Source: Dioszegia crocea
Taxonomy: Eukaryota > Basidiomycota > Tremellomycetes > Tremellales > Bulleribasidiaceae
Assembly (NCBI GenBank): GCA_001600615.1
Contig: BCKK01000006.1
Coordinates: 186,001 to 250,000 of the forward strand
DNA: 64,000 nt
Direction: 5' to 3'
Shown here one piece after another: positions 22,915 to 34,109 of the stretch. Made by a program: the position numbers and the translations under genes. The notes beneath the pieces were generated by a model. That model was not told the DNA's origin. It did not search any database and saw only the letters and a list, made by a program, of their open reading frames with translations. The first letter of the stretch is position 1. Every line of letters begins with the position of its first letter.

Positions 22915-24159
22915 TCATTCCTCCATGCTATCTCGCTTTTCCTCTATCCGCTCAATGATGCAAATCACACCGTCCGATCCGGCCGTAAATATGCCCTCCA
23001 CGAGGATGAAGCTCTGCCCCGGCATGTGTCGTTCCGACTCGTCCGTCCCTTGGGGATATAATTGACCTTCAGGCGGGAAGTCCGGTATCTGATTCAGCCA
23101 TGTAAAAAGCGAGGGCTTACCTTGAGAACATGAAACTCAGCATATCCATGACCGCCCGATCTCTTCTCGTCGTGCGCAACAGGGCTCCACGATTTGGCAT
23201 TATCTATGCACTCCCTCACTCGCGCTCTATCCGAAGGTTTCACAATAGAATAGAAGGATTGTCCCTTGCACTGATGTGAATCAGCTTTGCGGACTCATTA
23301 AGCTGAGAAAAAAACCTACTCTGCTGGTATGCAGTATAATATCGTTGGTCACGAATATAACTCGTGAAGTGGCGGTAAAGCGATCAATGAGGAATGCCGT
23401 CCGGGGTTGAGGATCTGGCCGTCCTTGCCATGGCAAAGGAGCCTCCAATGAGATCGATGGGGATGTAGTGGGTGGAGATTGAGAGCGGGACGCAGACGCT
23501 CGATTTCGCGGCCATGTCTTGTACTCAGCATGATCCAATTGATCTTTAAAAGCAGCTTACTCTGAATTGATACTTTCCCTCATCGGTGGTATATATTTCA
23601 AACACTTCTCTCGCAGTGAGTGCCTGTTCTGTTCAATCAGCACATTTCCCGATTCCGAGCTTACTGATCGTCAAAGGACCATACTCCGCTCGCGTTATCG
23701 TCCCAACGGATTTGTCGTATACGGTCGAACTTGATATCAGCTGGTGTACTCCCGTATCGAGGCGGCCAACTCACTATGATACCGCACAGGGAACATACGT
23801 CCCATTTCTATGCTTCACCCTCATGTATGTCAAACAAGCCGCGTGATCATCAACGAACGCCTGCCTAGATCAATGAGCATGGCTTCGTCAAAATTTAGCA
23901 AGAATGACATACCTATGGACTTCCTGCAAGCCTGGAATTTCTTCTGGATGAAATAAGGTGTAGCAGGATCGTCCTATGAGCGAATCGGGCTCGTAGCCTA
24001 GAATGTCCGCCATAGAGTCAGACAAAAACAGATAGCGCCCCTAGAAAATCAGCGTCGGCAGAATTTCGTGCGACTCACATCTTCCTCGCCGTGCAGGATG
24101 AAGATCGCAGACATGCCTAGGACAGAGGCGACCTCCTCACGCGTCTGCTGGTCAGGCAT
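22915..24159 (-). CDS. PAS domain protein with two PAS-like repeats
   Basis: Starts MPDQQTREEVASVLGMSAIF. The first PAS is clear: GRYLFLSDSMADILGYEPDS, then LIGRSCYTLFHPEEIPGLQE and YMRVKHRNGTYVPC (the two C-terminal strands). A second, more diverged PAS-like segment reads FLIDRFTATSRVIFVTNDII, followed after an intron by CKGQSFYSIVKPSDRARV. The C-terminal exon ends at TGA 22915 after ICIIERIEEKRDSMEE. Six or so short introns are used; internal junctions between about 23560 and 23760 are the least certain. No GATA zinc finger or kinase domain was found, so it is not a complete white-collar-2. It may act as a sensor or adaptor partner for another PAS protein. Confidence 0.65.
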
Positions 24160-25651
24160 CTTGCCGAATGTGGGTGATGGGATGAATGATGATGTCGTGT
24201 ATTATTCGCAGGGAGCGGACTATCGTGACCGTGACCGGGGCCGAGGCCGAGGCCGGCGGGATGATTCCAGTGGTTCGTGCTGACTGAGCAGCACGGAGCG
24301 GGGCTGCCGATCTTATTAATCAAGCTAGGCCGAAGGATGGGGAGGCGATCCCTTTGACCTCCTTTGGCGAGCTCGGGACCTATATATCCCGTACCTGAGA
24401 TCCAGAGATGAAACTCAAGGAGTCCAGATCTCGACGGGGCTTTTTCGGGCGAAAGAACGTTCCACAGGAGGGGTAGCGCGTGATGTCCCAAATGCCGAGT
24501 GTAGTGAATGGGTGGAGGCTCTATGTATGGACAGAGGATGAGTTGAGAAGGATTGAAGATGTGTACAGATCAAATTGATGGCGCGAGGTTCTCAGTTCGG
24601 AACTCGATGCTACGCGCCGACGCGGTGACGGATCCCGCTTTGTACCGGCCGAGTGCCAAGTTGGCGTGCTTCGGGCTTAAATGGGGCCGAAAAGATGCGA
24701 AAGGGACGCGACGTTGTTTCAGTACTAGTAACACATGTCTAACTCCGTTTAGGTATGTATCGTGCAGGATGGTATGAGGCGCAATCATATGTACCGACCG
24801 CCCAAGGCGCAATAATCGCTCTCGAACCTGTCTCGGGTCCTTGCAGCGTGCGCGGCTTAGGACCGATCGCAAGATCGCGATCTCACTTCGGTACGATCGT
24901 TCAATGTGGCGTCAAGAATGGGTGAAGATCTGCGAGGAATGTACCGTACATTTTACCCAATACTTCGGAGCTCGGCATTTCCTCGGCTGTAGTGCGCTGC
25001 TCAGGAGCTCGGAGTTGACGGGTGTGCCTGACCCCTGCCATTCCGACGCATCAATAGAGCTGTAAATAGTGAGCTGCAGCCAGCCGGACGACCCTCACAA
25101 CTCCTTCTGGAATCCATGGCCAGTGTGTTACCGCATCTTCGGGGGCATAAATGCTGGCGCTTGGCCCAGACTTGACCTCGTCCTCGAGCTCTGAAGTTTA
25201 AATCCCTTGGATGCGGGGATAGGATTAGAGTTTGCGGCCTGGACCGGCACACCGTCCCGGCAACGGTAGACGCGTACATCCTGATTATATCCTGTACATC
25301 CTCCTATCGCCTTCGCCGGTTATCAGATTACCAGGTCTTGAAGCTTGACTGTGCATGACTGCATGATCGTTGTGATGGTCAATTTGATCGGTGGAGCAGG
25401 TAAGATGAATTGCCAGCAGCTGTCATGTCCACCGAAACGGTACCTGGTGCCTGATACCAAACGTCTGAGTCGCCTGTAGATGTCATAGTATGACCTTACA
25501 TGGCTAGCTGTACCGGCGGCCTATGGTCCGCATCTGTCAACGGTCGATTCATATGCGAGTAGAGGCTGTCACCACGCTTTGGTCCTGCTCCACGACAGAC
25601 GCGAATCACGGGGCGTGTATCGATGCCAAAACCTTACACTGAATATTACTC
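24160..25651. other. Intergenic region without a supportable gene
   Basis: About 1.5 kb between the PAS gene start and the stop of the next minus-strand gene. Both strands show only short ORFs with no family pattern. A short purine/GC-rich stutter (GGCCGAGGCCGAGGCC) lies near 24236-24254. No tRNA, inverted repeat or terminal repeat was recognised. Confidence 0.4.
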
Positions 25652-26237
25652 TCAAATCCAGCACAACTCTTTCCCTAGACCCGTAACCACTCCCAACCAT
25701 CCAGCCGCAAAGAAGCCGATCCTCAAGCTTGCCCAGAAAGACCAGACATCTATGACCTTCGTCACGAGCCCATCTGACTCGGGCAGCCTCAGTGTCCCCT
25801 CCTCGTCCGACACAATGGTCCGATCAAATGCGAATAACTGCTTGTTTAAGTCGAGCAGGGTGTAAAGCGTGTATGGATTGAGGAGCAATAAGGCTGTGGC
25901 ACCAAAGCGAAGAGGGCCTTTGGATGAGGGGTTGGGGTACGCAAATGTGGGAAACAAGGCGAAGGCGGCAGAGATAGCTCCAACCGCAGTTATAAGTGGC
26001 TGTGATGGTCAGACATATTAATGACTCAAATCTTGAACAGATTGAACCTACTTCTGTGCGCTTGCAATGCAGAGTGATGATCCGCAAGCGGGTGGCGGGG
26101 TTAAAGCCAGTTGATCTCTTCCGATCGAGCGCCAAAGGAACCGGGCCAGCGATTTGTAACGCGAGACTCCCAAAAAGCCCTACAGATGCTGCTATCGTTC
26201 CAGGGATGAGCACGACTGCTGCTGGTGACAACTGCAT
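25652..26237 (-). CDS. Four-helix integral membrane protein, DUF1772-like
   Basis: Two exons joined across an intron of about 50 nt (near 26000-26048) give about 178 residues. Hydrophobic segments: VVLIPGTIAASVGLFGSLAL at the N-terminus, PLITAVGAISAAFALFPTFA, LRFGATALLLLNPYTLYTLL and LRIGFFAAGWLGVVTGLGKE. Between segments 3 and 4 is a polar stretch of about 40 residues with acidic and Leu residues, the same topology as the four DUF1772 genes at 10.7-14 kb. Sequence identity to those is low, so the family call is tentative. It sits beside the deacetylase/amidase/NCS1 cluster, but nothing links it functionally. Confidence 0.55.
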
Positions 26238-26456
26238 TATGCATATGTTGTCTATGCAAGAGGGATCTGTGTATCTATAGAGCTGTATAGGAAGAGGTGA
26301 ACTTCTGTGGTCCCAGCGCCTCGTTAATCCCAGATCCGAGGATCGGCTAAATCAGTGAAAGTTTAGCCGAGATTCAGCCGTACTCGGGCCGAACACGGTA
26401 ACGATAGTCAAAGCCACGGTGCAAGCTCTGATTCGTTCTACATAGCCAATTGAGCT

Positions 26457-27670
26457 CTACTCTATGTTGTCCCTATTGTGCAGCTTATGCGTAGGCCCCA
26501 CCCGCTCGTACGGATGATTCTCCCGCCAAAATTTTGCAATGTCTTGCCTCGTACAAACCCAGACGTCCGGCTTCTCCGCGATGTACGCCATGAATCTCTT
26601 CAAGGCCATGAAACGTCCAGGCTTGCAGATGAATCTATTGTGAATGGCGATCGTCCTGGACGTCAGCATCGCACGAAGGCCACTTACATCATCTTGGGAG
26701 CGCCATCCTGCCCTTCCTCATACAATTGGTCGAATTCTCCCTGTAGCAGCTCGAGAAAGTCGTTTGATGAGCTGACTCCAGCTCCACCAGCAACAAAGAC
26801 TGGTCGTCAGTCAGATCACTTGTAGACTCACATCGATGATCATTTGTGCAGAGCGAGTAGGGGATCATCAGCATCCCCTTGTCCTCCTCTCCGTAGACCT
26901 CGGCCAGGGGGTCAGGGATCCAGAACGGGGTGTCTGACGCGTAGGTGTCCGAGCAGTAGAGTAGAGGGACACCGCGGGCTTTGTGGACCTGATATCAGCG
27001 CGGACCAAAGGTGACGCACCTGTGCTCTGACAAGCTTCTGCCGGGGACCGCCATTGCCCAGAAACCATCCAGTTGGAACGCTCTTCAAACCGGTGGCAGC
27101 TTGTAGTCTGTCGAATGATTTGTTGATATGAGCGCGCTCTTCTTCTGCATTCTCCCCATGGATCCTCCACCTATTACCATGGCATGCAATCTATCAGCTT
27201 TGTACGACTCAAGACTCACCTCATGCCCGTCCTCAATCATCATCTTGGGATAAGGTTGAGTGACTTCGAGAGCTCGGCCACATGCCCAGGTCGTCCACTG
27301 CCACCCATACTTGCGGAACTGCTTCATGAGGCGAGGTAGACCTTGGCGGATTCCGTACTCAAACTGATATCAGCTTCATACGCCAAAAACTTACCATTTC
27401 CTCAACCATGATGTCTCGCTGCCCGTTGGTGGTCGGGGCACGGTCGTAGTGCAGCTCGTGAAGGTTGTCACAAGAGTGTTCATCCCCATTCCATGGTGTA
27501 GCCTCGGCCCCTCTGTTCATCAGCACCGATTACGCACTCGCTTACTCTTCGTAGTTGAGGACAAAGGTCACGGCGATCTTGGCTCCGTTCGGCCAGGGAG
27601 TTGATGGCGGTTCGGTCCCGTACCCGATGAAATCTCGAGGAGGGATGTATACTGGTTCTTCGCTGGTCAT
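26457..27670 (-). CDS. Polysaccharide-deacetylase-family enzyme, PuuE (allantoinase)-like, copy A
   Basis: Start at 27670: MTSEEPVYIPPRDFIGYGTE, then WPNGAKIAVTFVLNYEEGAE, the NodB-homology strand that opens PuuE-type proteins. GDEHSCDNLHE and RDIMVEEMFEYGIRQGLPRL follow, then QFRKYGWQWTTWACGRALE (strand plus helix), TGWFLGNGGPRQ and the C-terminal SIAIHNRFICKPGRFMALKR and VWVCTRQDIAKFWRENHPY. These C-terminal motifs match PuuE and related cyclic-amide hydrolases more than chitin deacetylases. No signal peptide, so cytosolic. Five or six exons. PuuE hydrolyses allantoin in bacteria; the true substrate here is unproven. Divergent from paralogue B with 247 bp between the starts. Confidence 0.72.
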
Positions 27671-27917
27671 CCTTGCTTGAGACCTGCGGGTAGTGGGATT
27701 GTAAGGTCGAGAAGATCATGACTCTGAATTCCAGGTACAAGAGCTATCAGTGACTGAGTGAAGATACAGAATTGCAATTCCGGTATCGGCATGCGCTTCG
27801 GCACGCGTTTCCGACATTTTGATAACGATCATCTACTCTATTTCAACGCGATAACGATGACGCCCAAGATGCAGCAGAGGCTCGGTCAAGTCGTTTATAC
27901 TCAACAACATCGCAGAG
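27671..27917. promoter_or_regulatory. Divergent promoter with HGATAR (nitrogen GATA factor) sites
   Basis: The 247 bp between the starts of the two PuuE-like genes contain TGATAA at 27820-27825 and CGATAA at 27849-27854, both matching HGATAR, the binding core of fungal GATA activators of nitrogen catabolism. Two matches in this length are not significant alone, but they fit the predicted role of the cluster. Confidence 0.35.
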
Positions 27918-29127
27918 ATGGCCACGAAACAGTACAGCGAGACGTGGCTCGAAAGGGAATTTGTCGGGTATGGGTATGACATGGTGGACCCCAAGTGGCC
28001 TGGTGGCGCCAAGATCTGCGTGTCCTTCATCGTGCAGTTCAACACCGGTGCTGTGAGTGACTGGAGAGGACGATGCTGATGGCTAGGAAGCGAACGTGAT
28101 GGAGGGTGATGCCTTGTCATGCGCAGACTACCTCGAAATACCCAAGAACAAACCTCAACCCAGAAGAAATGAGGCTTCCGAGAACATGTACGAATTTGGT
28201 GGGAAAGAGGGGGTGCCCAGGTTGCTGAACACATTCAAGAAGTAGGTCAAGCTTTGGTAGAGCTGACGAAGGTACAATATACCTGTCACCTGGAATATCT
28301 GTGAGTTGAGCTAATCCAGGCGCTGACAAAAGATACTCGCGCGCTGGAGAAATCGCCATACTGGATCAAGCCCATCTTGGATTCTGGAGCGGAGCTCTCG
28401 CTGGGTGGACACCTCTACAGGAACCAGTTCGACACTCCTCCCGTAGAAGAGGACCGCCTCATCAACATCAGCATCGATAAGCTCCAAGAGCTTACGGGGG
28501 ACAAATCTTTGCCTCGGGGTATGCCAGCAAGTGATGAAGCTGACAGTAGGCTGGTTCACAGATCGAAGATCCAACATGACCGTCAAGCTCTACTCCACCG
28601 CTCATCGAGAACGCTCGTTACCTCTCCTCTACTCTTCGGATTCGTGCTCGGATGACATCCCATACTGGGTCCCTTCACCAGCGGACGATGGCGGCCTTCT
28701 CATGATCCCGTTCTCCTACGACTGCTCGGATATTCGGTTCAACGCGAGGGGCTCAGGCTGGGCCAGTCCCAAAGATTACTGGCATCATCTGGTAGGTTCT
28801 GCAAGCGACAACGCTAACAAGCAGAAAGACACTTTCGACTGCTTGTTTGAAGAAGGGGAAGAGGGAGAGCCGAAGATGATGACGGTGTTGCTTCATCCTC
28901 ACATCATTGGTCGTGCGGGCCGGACCAAGTGGTTTGAAGAGTGAGTACTAGGCTAGGGCTCATCGTGCTCATGTAGATTCTTGAAATACATCACCACCCG
29001 CGAAGGAGTCTGGATCGCCACGCGAGAACAGATTGCTGAGCACTGGACCAAGACTCACCCTTACGACCCGGCGACCGCATTCGGACAGACAAAAGTCGGG
29101 CCATGCGGGCAGATCAGTATCCCTTGA
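27918..29127 (+). CDS. Polysaccharide-deacetylase-family enzyme, PuuE-like, copy B
   Basis: Starts MATKQYSETWLEREFVGYGY, then DPKWPGGAKICVSFIVQFNT, the same opening as copy A. Next are NMYEFGGKEGVPRLLNTFKK, KYNIPVTWNIYTRALEKSPY (needing a 32-nt intron ending at the AAG before ATACTCGC), GAELSLGGHLYRNQF, RGWFTDRRSNMTVKLY and LPLLYSSDSCSDDIPYW. The C-terminus has MMTVLLHPHIIGRAGRTKWF and VWIATREQIAEHWTKTHPYD, parallel to copy A. The two are paralogues of the same length but clearly diverged, so they probably act on different substrates or in sequence. No signal peptide. About eight exons. Followed 357 bp later by the amidase gene on the same strand. Confidence 0.72.
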
Positions 29128-29483
29128 CTATGTATCCTAGAGCCTAGTGATGTATGATTCTTGGGATGCCTGTTTTCCATTCTATCCCATGCGCATACTT
29201 GACTGAGGCAATAGCAGCGCTGGATCCACATCAGTGGTCCATCTGCAGGGTACAGAAAGCGTCCAGCATCTCCAAAAGACCCCCGGAACTGTCCACGCCC
29301 TCCGCGGACCCCCGCGGCAGGTACAGCACGCGCCCTTATCAGGTTCTCTATCTCTTATCTTGATCGTCACTAGCATAGGCATCTCTTCCCGATACGCCCG
29401 GCCACCTTGCCGAAGTTCTGAGTCTGTCTTCAAGATGGTTGTCATGAAAGTATTTTCACACCCTACCGACCCCTCAGTCAACA

Positions 29484-31345
29484 ATGGTCTCGCTCCAAGA
29501 TGCCCAAAGAGCCGCCGCAAAATTGGACTTCACCATCCCAGCTGGTCACGAGAACGACTATATCGAGCTTTTGAAAAAGACGGATGAGGCGTGTCGAGCT
29601 ATTCTAAACACTCCTGGTGAGTAATGAACGGGATTGGCAGGACTGACAACCAGATCACAAACCCAAGCCGGACCTCGACCGATGGCCTCGTACCGACATC
29701 CACTTGCCAGCCAAGCAGGACAATCCGCTCAAAGCCTGGGCCTGGAGATGTGAAGTAGGATCATCCTCTGCTGGCAGTCTCTTGGATGGCAAGACGGTCG
29801 TCCTGAAGGACACGGTATGCCTGGCGGGAGTTCCGCTGCTCTTTGGCACAGACGCTTTTGAAGACTACACACGTAAGTTTCGTATAGAATGGCGCTGACA
29901 TCAGCCGACATGGATGCAACGGTAGTCACTAGAATCCTCGAGAATGGCGGGCGGATTATTGGCAAAGCGGCTTGCGAGGTGAGTCATCGAAAGCGGCTGG
30001 CTGCTGTATGGCGCAGTCCGGCTTGGTGCTGAATCTGGTCGAGAGCACAGCTGATTGGCAGAACTTCTCTCATGGCGCCTCTTCCTCCTCATCGCCATAC
30101 GGCCCCGTGGATAATCCCTACGCGACCGGCTTTTCTTGCGGAGGTTCCAGCTCGGGGTGTGGGGGATTGATTGGCTCAGGCGCAGCAGATATGGGGATTG
30201 GAGGGGACCAGGGGGGGTCGATAAGAATTGTACGCCTACGTGTGACTCAGACTGACTCCAGCCTGCTGGTCTTTGCGGTCTTGTCGGCCTTAAGCCCACC
30301 TTTGGCTTGGTCCCCTACTCCGGCATACTCTCCAGTGAAACAGCGTCCGACCACGCAGGACCAATGGCTCGCACCGTTCTCGACACCGCGGCGCTACTTC
30401 AGGCTATTGCTGGATACGATGGCTTCGATGATCGCCAGCTAGGAGCTCCCACGCCATCGGATGTCCCAGATTACGTGGCTAAGGTGATTGCTGGTCGATC
30501 TGGGGGAATAAAGGGGATGAGAATCGGTGTATTGAGAGAGGCGCTCGATCTAGAGGGACTGGCGCCTAGCGTGAAGGAGGCGTTCCTCAGTGCGGTAGAG
30601 AGGTTGCGCTTGCTGGGTGCGGAGGTGAAGGAGGTCTCAATTACTCTGTGAGTTTAGGTTCGACTTCCGCTAATGTAGGCATCATCTTGGACCATCACTC
30701 CTCCATGTCATCAACAAATTTGGCTCGGGTGGTACGAGACAGGGCCGCCAGGTTGGCAGACGTCAAGTATACATCAATGACTACTGGCAACAACTACTCC
30801 CTTGGACACAAGCCAAGTACGACAAGGCAAAATACTTTGTTTCCGGTACGGCAATGAGCAGGTGAGTGGATGAGGTTCCTCAGCTGACGGAAGCGAGTAT
30901 GGATGGGCCAACTATCCCGTTGCATACGGCCGCGCCATGAATATATCGAGAAAGCTAGGGGAGGATTACGACAAGGCGCTTGATGACTTTGACGCGATCG
31001 TCATGCCTACTGTTCCTCAGCCCGCTCGTCGGCATATCCGTCCCGACGCCGGACCCTTAGACTTTGCAAAGCATGGGCGTGAGTTCTGACCAAAGCTGTG
31101 ACTGACGTTCAGCGGGCTTGACAGCTTACACCGGAGTCACCAACCTCACTGGCCATCCGGCCCTATCGATACCCATCGGGAAGGTAGCACCTATGGAGGA
31201 GGACATTTACGGCCCGGCCGACCGAGATGTGCGCCTGCCTGTAGGTATGATGCTAGTTGGCAAGTTCTGGGATGAGGAGACTCTGCTTCGGATTGGGGAC
31301 GCCTGGGAGCAAAGTGTGGATTGGAGGACCTGTGCTTCAAAGTAG
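29484..31345 (+). CDS. Amidase signature family hydrolase
   Basis: Start at 29484 (MVSLQDAQRAAAKLDFTIPA). The Ser-cisSer-Lys catalytic triad region is intact: the Lys in DGKTVVLKDTVCLAGVPLL, the Gly/Ser block SCGGSSSGCGGLIGSGAAD, and the nucleophile stretch IGGDQGGSIRIPAGLCGLVG, which runs across an intron. LKPTFGLVPYSG and DHAGPMARTV follow, as in fungal amidases. The C-terminal part includes AYTGVTNLTGHPALSIPIGK and ends with a short VDWRTCASK tail at 31345. Eight or nine short exons. It cleaves an amide of unknown identity; lying between a PuuE-like gene and an NCS1 permease, it may act on a ring-opened ureide or a related amide. Confidence 0.85.
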
Positions 31346-31604
31346 TCAGAAATCCACTATTGATGGCATGCATCTCAGCTCAGCACTGTCGTGGTTTCCA
31401 TTTCGCAACGTAGGTGGGCTCAGGTGGGACTGCTGGTGGATGACAGGTTCGGCATCCAGAGCCGATATGCCAAAGATTGACCCGAAATCACGGCAACCTT
31501 TTGCGGAATTCCATCTCTTTATCTCTTTCCACTCATCGTCCATCTCGGAAGTCACATCCGCTCTCGCTATCTCTCGCTCGCCGAGATGCAGCGGTACCTG
31601 ATTG

Positions 31605-31775
31605 AGATAGCCTAGATAGGCGTCAGGCACGAGAAGATCGACGCAGGAAGTCGATCGCAGTCCCTTCCTGGCCCATTCCTGGCTATGCCAAGCCTCTGAT
31701 GCGCTTAACTTGATAGCCAGCTGCTGTTGATTGCCAGTTCGCGATAAGGGGTCGCGTGGAGGTCGGGCTATATAA
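31605..31775 (+). promoter_or_regulatory. Putative NCS1 permease promoter: HGATAR sites and TATA box
   Basis: Four HGATAR matches lie upstream of the permease: AGATAG at 31605-31610, AGATAG at 31614-31619, TGATAG at 31711-31716 and CGATAA at 31742-31747. A TATATAA element is at 31769-31775, 62 bp before the ATG. Clustered GATA sites plus TATA suggest control by nitrogen supply. Motifs are seen directly; regulation is inference. Confidence 0.45.
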
Positions 31776-31836
31776 TGGCGGACCTCCGCCGACATCAGCG
31801 CCATACACGCTCACTCACCAAGGGCTGTTTTTCAAT

Positions 31837-33939
31837 ATGAAGCGAATCTTCGGTACCGGTCGCTGGGCCAACTTCAAGCACGCCTTTTCCTCCAAGGAGG
31901 CTTTCATCAACTATGCCGAAGCCCCCAAGCCTGAAGGAGACGAGTCTAATCGGGTGAGATTACCTGATAATTTGCTACCAGACCCGATGCTGACTCCACA
32001 GTGGACCAACATTGATCTCGCTCAATCACCGCCCCAGGACCGGATTTGGGGCAAGTATGTCTATCTTGCGTTCTGGATTGCCCATGCCGCGGGTGAGTTG
32101 AGAATCTCGGACACCTGCACATGCTGACTGATTAGGTGTTGGTAATTGGACTGCGGGCTCCAGTCTCATCGCCCTGGGTCTCTACCCTCTTGACACCTGG
32201 CTGGCACTCGCCACATCTCACTTGTTCATCACCGTCTTGATTGTAGGTCTCAACACGACCGTCCAACTCCGGGTGCTGACTCTCTTAGGTCCTGAACGGA
32301 CGTGGTCCCGCCCGTTACCACATCGGCTTCCCTTTGATGGCCCGGTCGACCTATGGCATGTGGGGATCATATTTGGCCGTGGGTATGCGCGCTATCGTCT
32401 GCGTGATTTGGAATGGCGTAAACAGCTACTAGTAAGCGACATCTCAATGACAAGGTATACTCTGACTTATCCCTCAGTGGCGGCCGCCTGGTATCTGTGG
32501 CGATTCGGTGCATCTGGCCACAATGGGGTCGCCTGCCTAATGGCCTCCCAGCCTCGGCAGACATCACATCACAGCAAATGGCAGGATGTGAGTCTTATCG
32601 CTTTGTGCCTTGTATAGAGCTGATTCAACCCAGTCTTCATTTTCATGCTGTTCTTCTTCGTACTCAGCTTCGTTCACTCCCGAGACCTGAAGTATTTATA
32701 CTACTTTAAATCAATCTTCGTTTCCATCACCATGCACGCCGTCCTCATCTGGTGGATGATCAACAATAAAGGGGTCTCCTTTACGACCCTCGCTCGGACC
32801 GAGCCTCTCGAAAAGCAGACCCACATCTGGCTTGTTTTACAGGCCTTTAATGCTGGTCTTGGCACCGCGGCCAGTCTTGCGGTCAACCAGGGAGATATGG
32901 CCAGATATGCGACGCGTCCAAACGATCAGTGAGTCGTGTCTCCCTCCTTACGTCTCACTTCAGTGCATGAGTACATCCCCTGGGGAACATCGCTAACGAT
33001 TCAGGCTATGGGTAAGCTCTCATTCTGTCAATCTTTCTTGCAGCATCGCTAATAACTCAGACAACCCTCATTGGCTATCCAATCGCTTCAGCCCTCCCCT
33101 GCCTATACGGCATTCTGGTCGCCGCAGCCTCCAAGGAGATCACTGGCACTGCCATTTGGAACATGTGGGACACCCTCGACTACATGCTTGACAAGCATGC
33201 CGATAACGCCGGTCATCGGTTCTTCATTTTCCTCTGCGCAATCAGCATGGCGCTCGCGTACCTCGCGATAAATTTGGCTGCCAACTGCCTTCCCTTCGGC
33301 TCCGACCTCTCTGCCCTCTTCCCCCGCTGGATGACCATTCGTCGAGGCCAGGTCCTCTGCACCATCCTCGGCGTCTGTATCGTGCCTTGGAAGCTCGTCA
33401 ATTCCGCTAAGGCATTCATCAACTTTGTGTCCGGCTACGGTTATTTCCTTGCTCCTATTGCAGGTTGCCTAGCGGTAGACTATTTCTGGACAAAGAAGGG
33501 CAATCTCGTTCTAGCCGACCTTTGGCGAGGCGAAGCCGACGGCCGTTATTACTACTGGCGCGGCTGGAACATGCGCGCCGTTGGCGTCACCCTCCTCTGC
33601 CTCCTCCCTTGCCTTCCCTCCTTCGCCGCCACTCTCGCTCCCGACCGTCTCGGCCTGTCCCTTCCTGCCCAGCGGATCTTCTACATCTCCTTCGTCCTCA
33701 CTTATTTCCTCGCTGCGGGCATGTACGCTTTATCCTACGTCTTATTCCCCGAGAAGGGCCTTGCGGTACCCGAGTGCACCCTCAAATGGGAGCAGATGGC
33801 CGATGAGCTGGACGAGGACGAGGCAGCGGCGATGGCTACGTATGATGCCGAAGCTGGGAAGTTACCGGATGAGTCTGATGGAAAGGACAAGGACGACGTG
33901 GCGGTTGAGGTCCGCGAGGTGGACACTCTAGGGAGGTGA
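31837..33939 (+). CDS. NCS1 family permease (nucleobase/allantoin/uracil type)
   Basis: Twelve-span plasma-membrane symporter family. The start at 31837 gives MKRIFGTGRWANFKHAFSSK, a cytosolic N-terminus, then WTNIDLAQSPPQDRIWGKYV. The NCS1 signature follows: AAGVGNWTAGSSLIALGLYP, GPARYHIGFPLMARSTYGMW, VCVIWNGVNSYYGGRLVSVA, then LAVNQGDMARYATRPNDQLW (substrate-site region) and FVSGYGYFLAPIAGCLAVDY. About eight exons, the last (33060-33939) long. The acidic C-terminal tail (DELDEDEAAAMATYDAEAG) contains Lys residues suited to ubiquitin-driven turnover. Fur4, Fui1, Dal4 and Thi7 relatives cannot be told apart here; the neighbours favour allantoin, hydantoin or a pyrimidine-type substrate. Confidence 0.88.
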
Positions 33940-34109
33940 ACGAGGGGTATCTGGACGCCTTGCAGGAATTTAGATGTCAACACAGCTTAGAATGTAGTAG
34001 AGATCGGGTCAAGGTTTTCGTTGTAGATTTCTGGTTGGAATGCAAATGATTGAACAGCATACACTTAGTCTCGCTAGCACGCGTGCATAACACATCACCA
34101 ACATACTGA

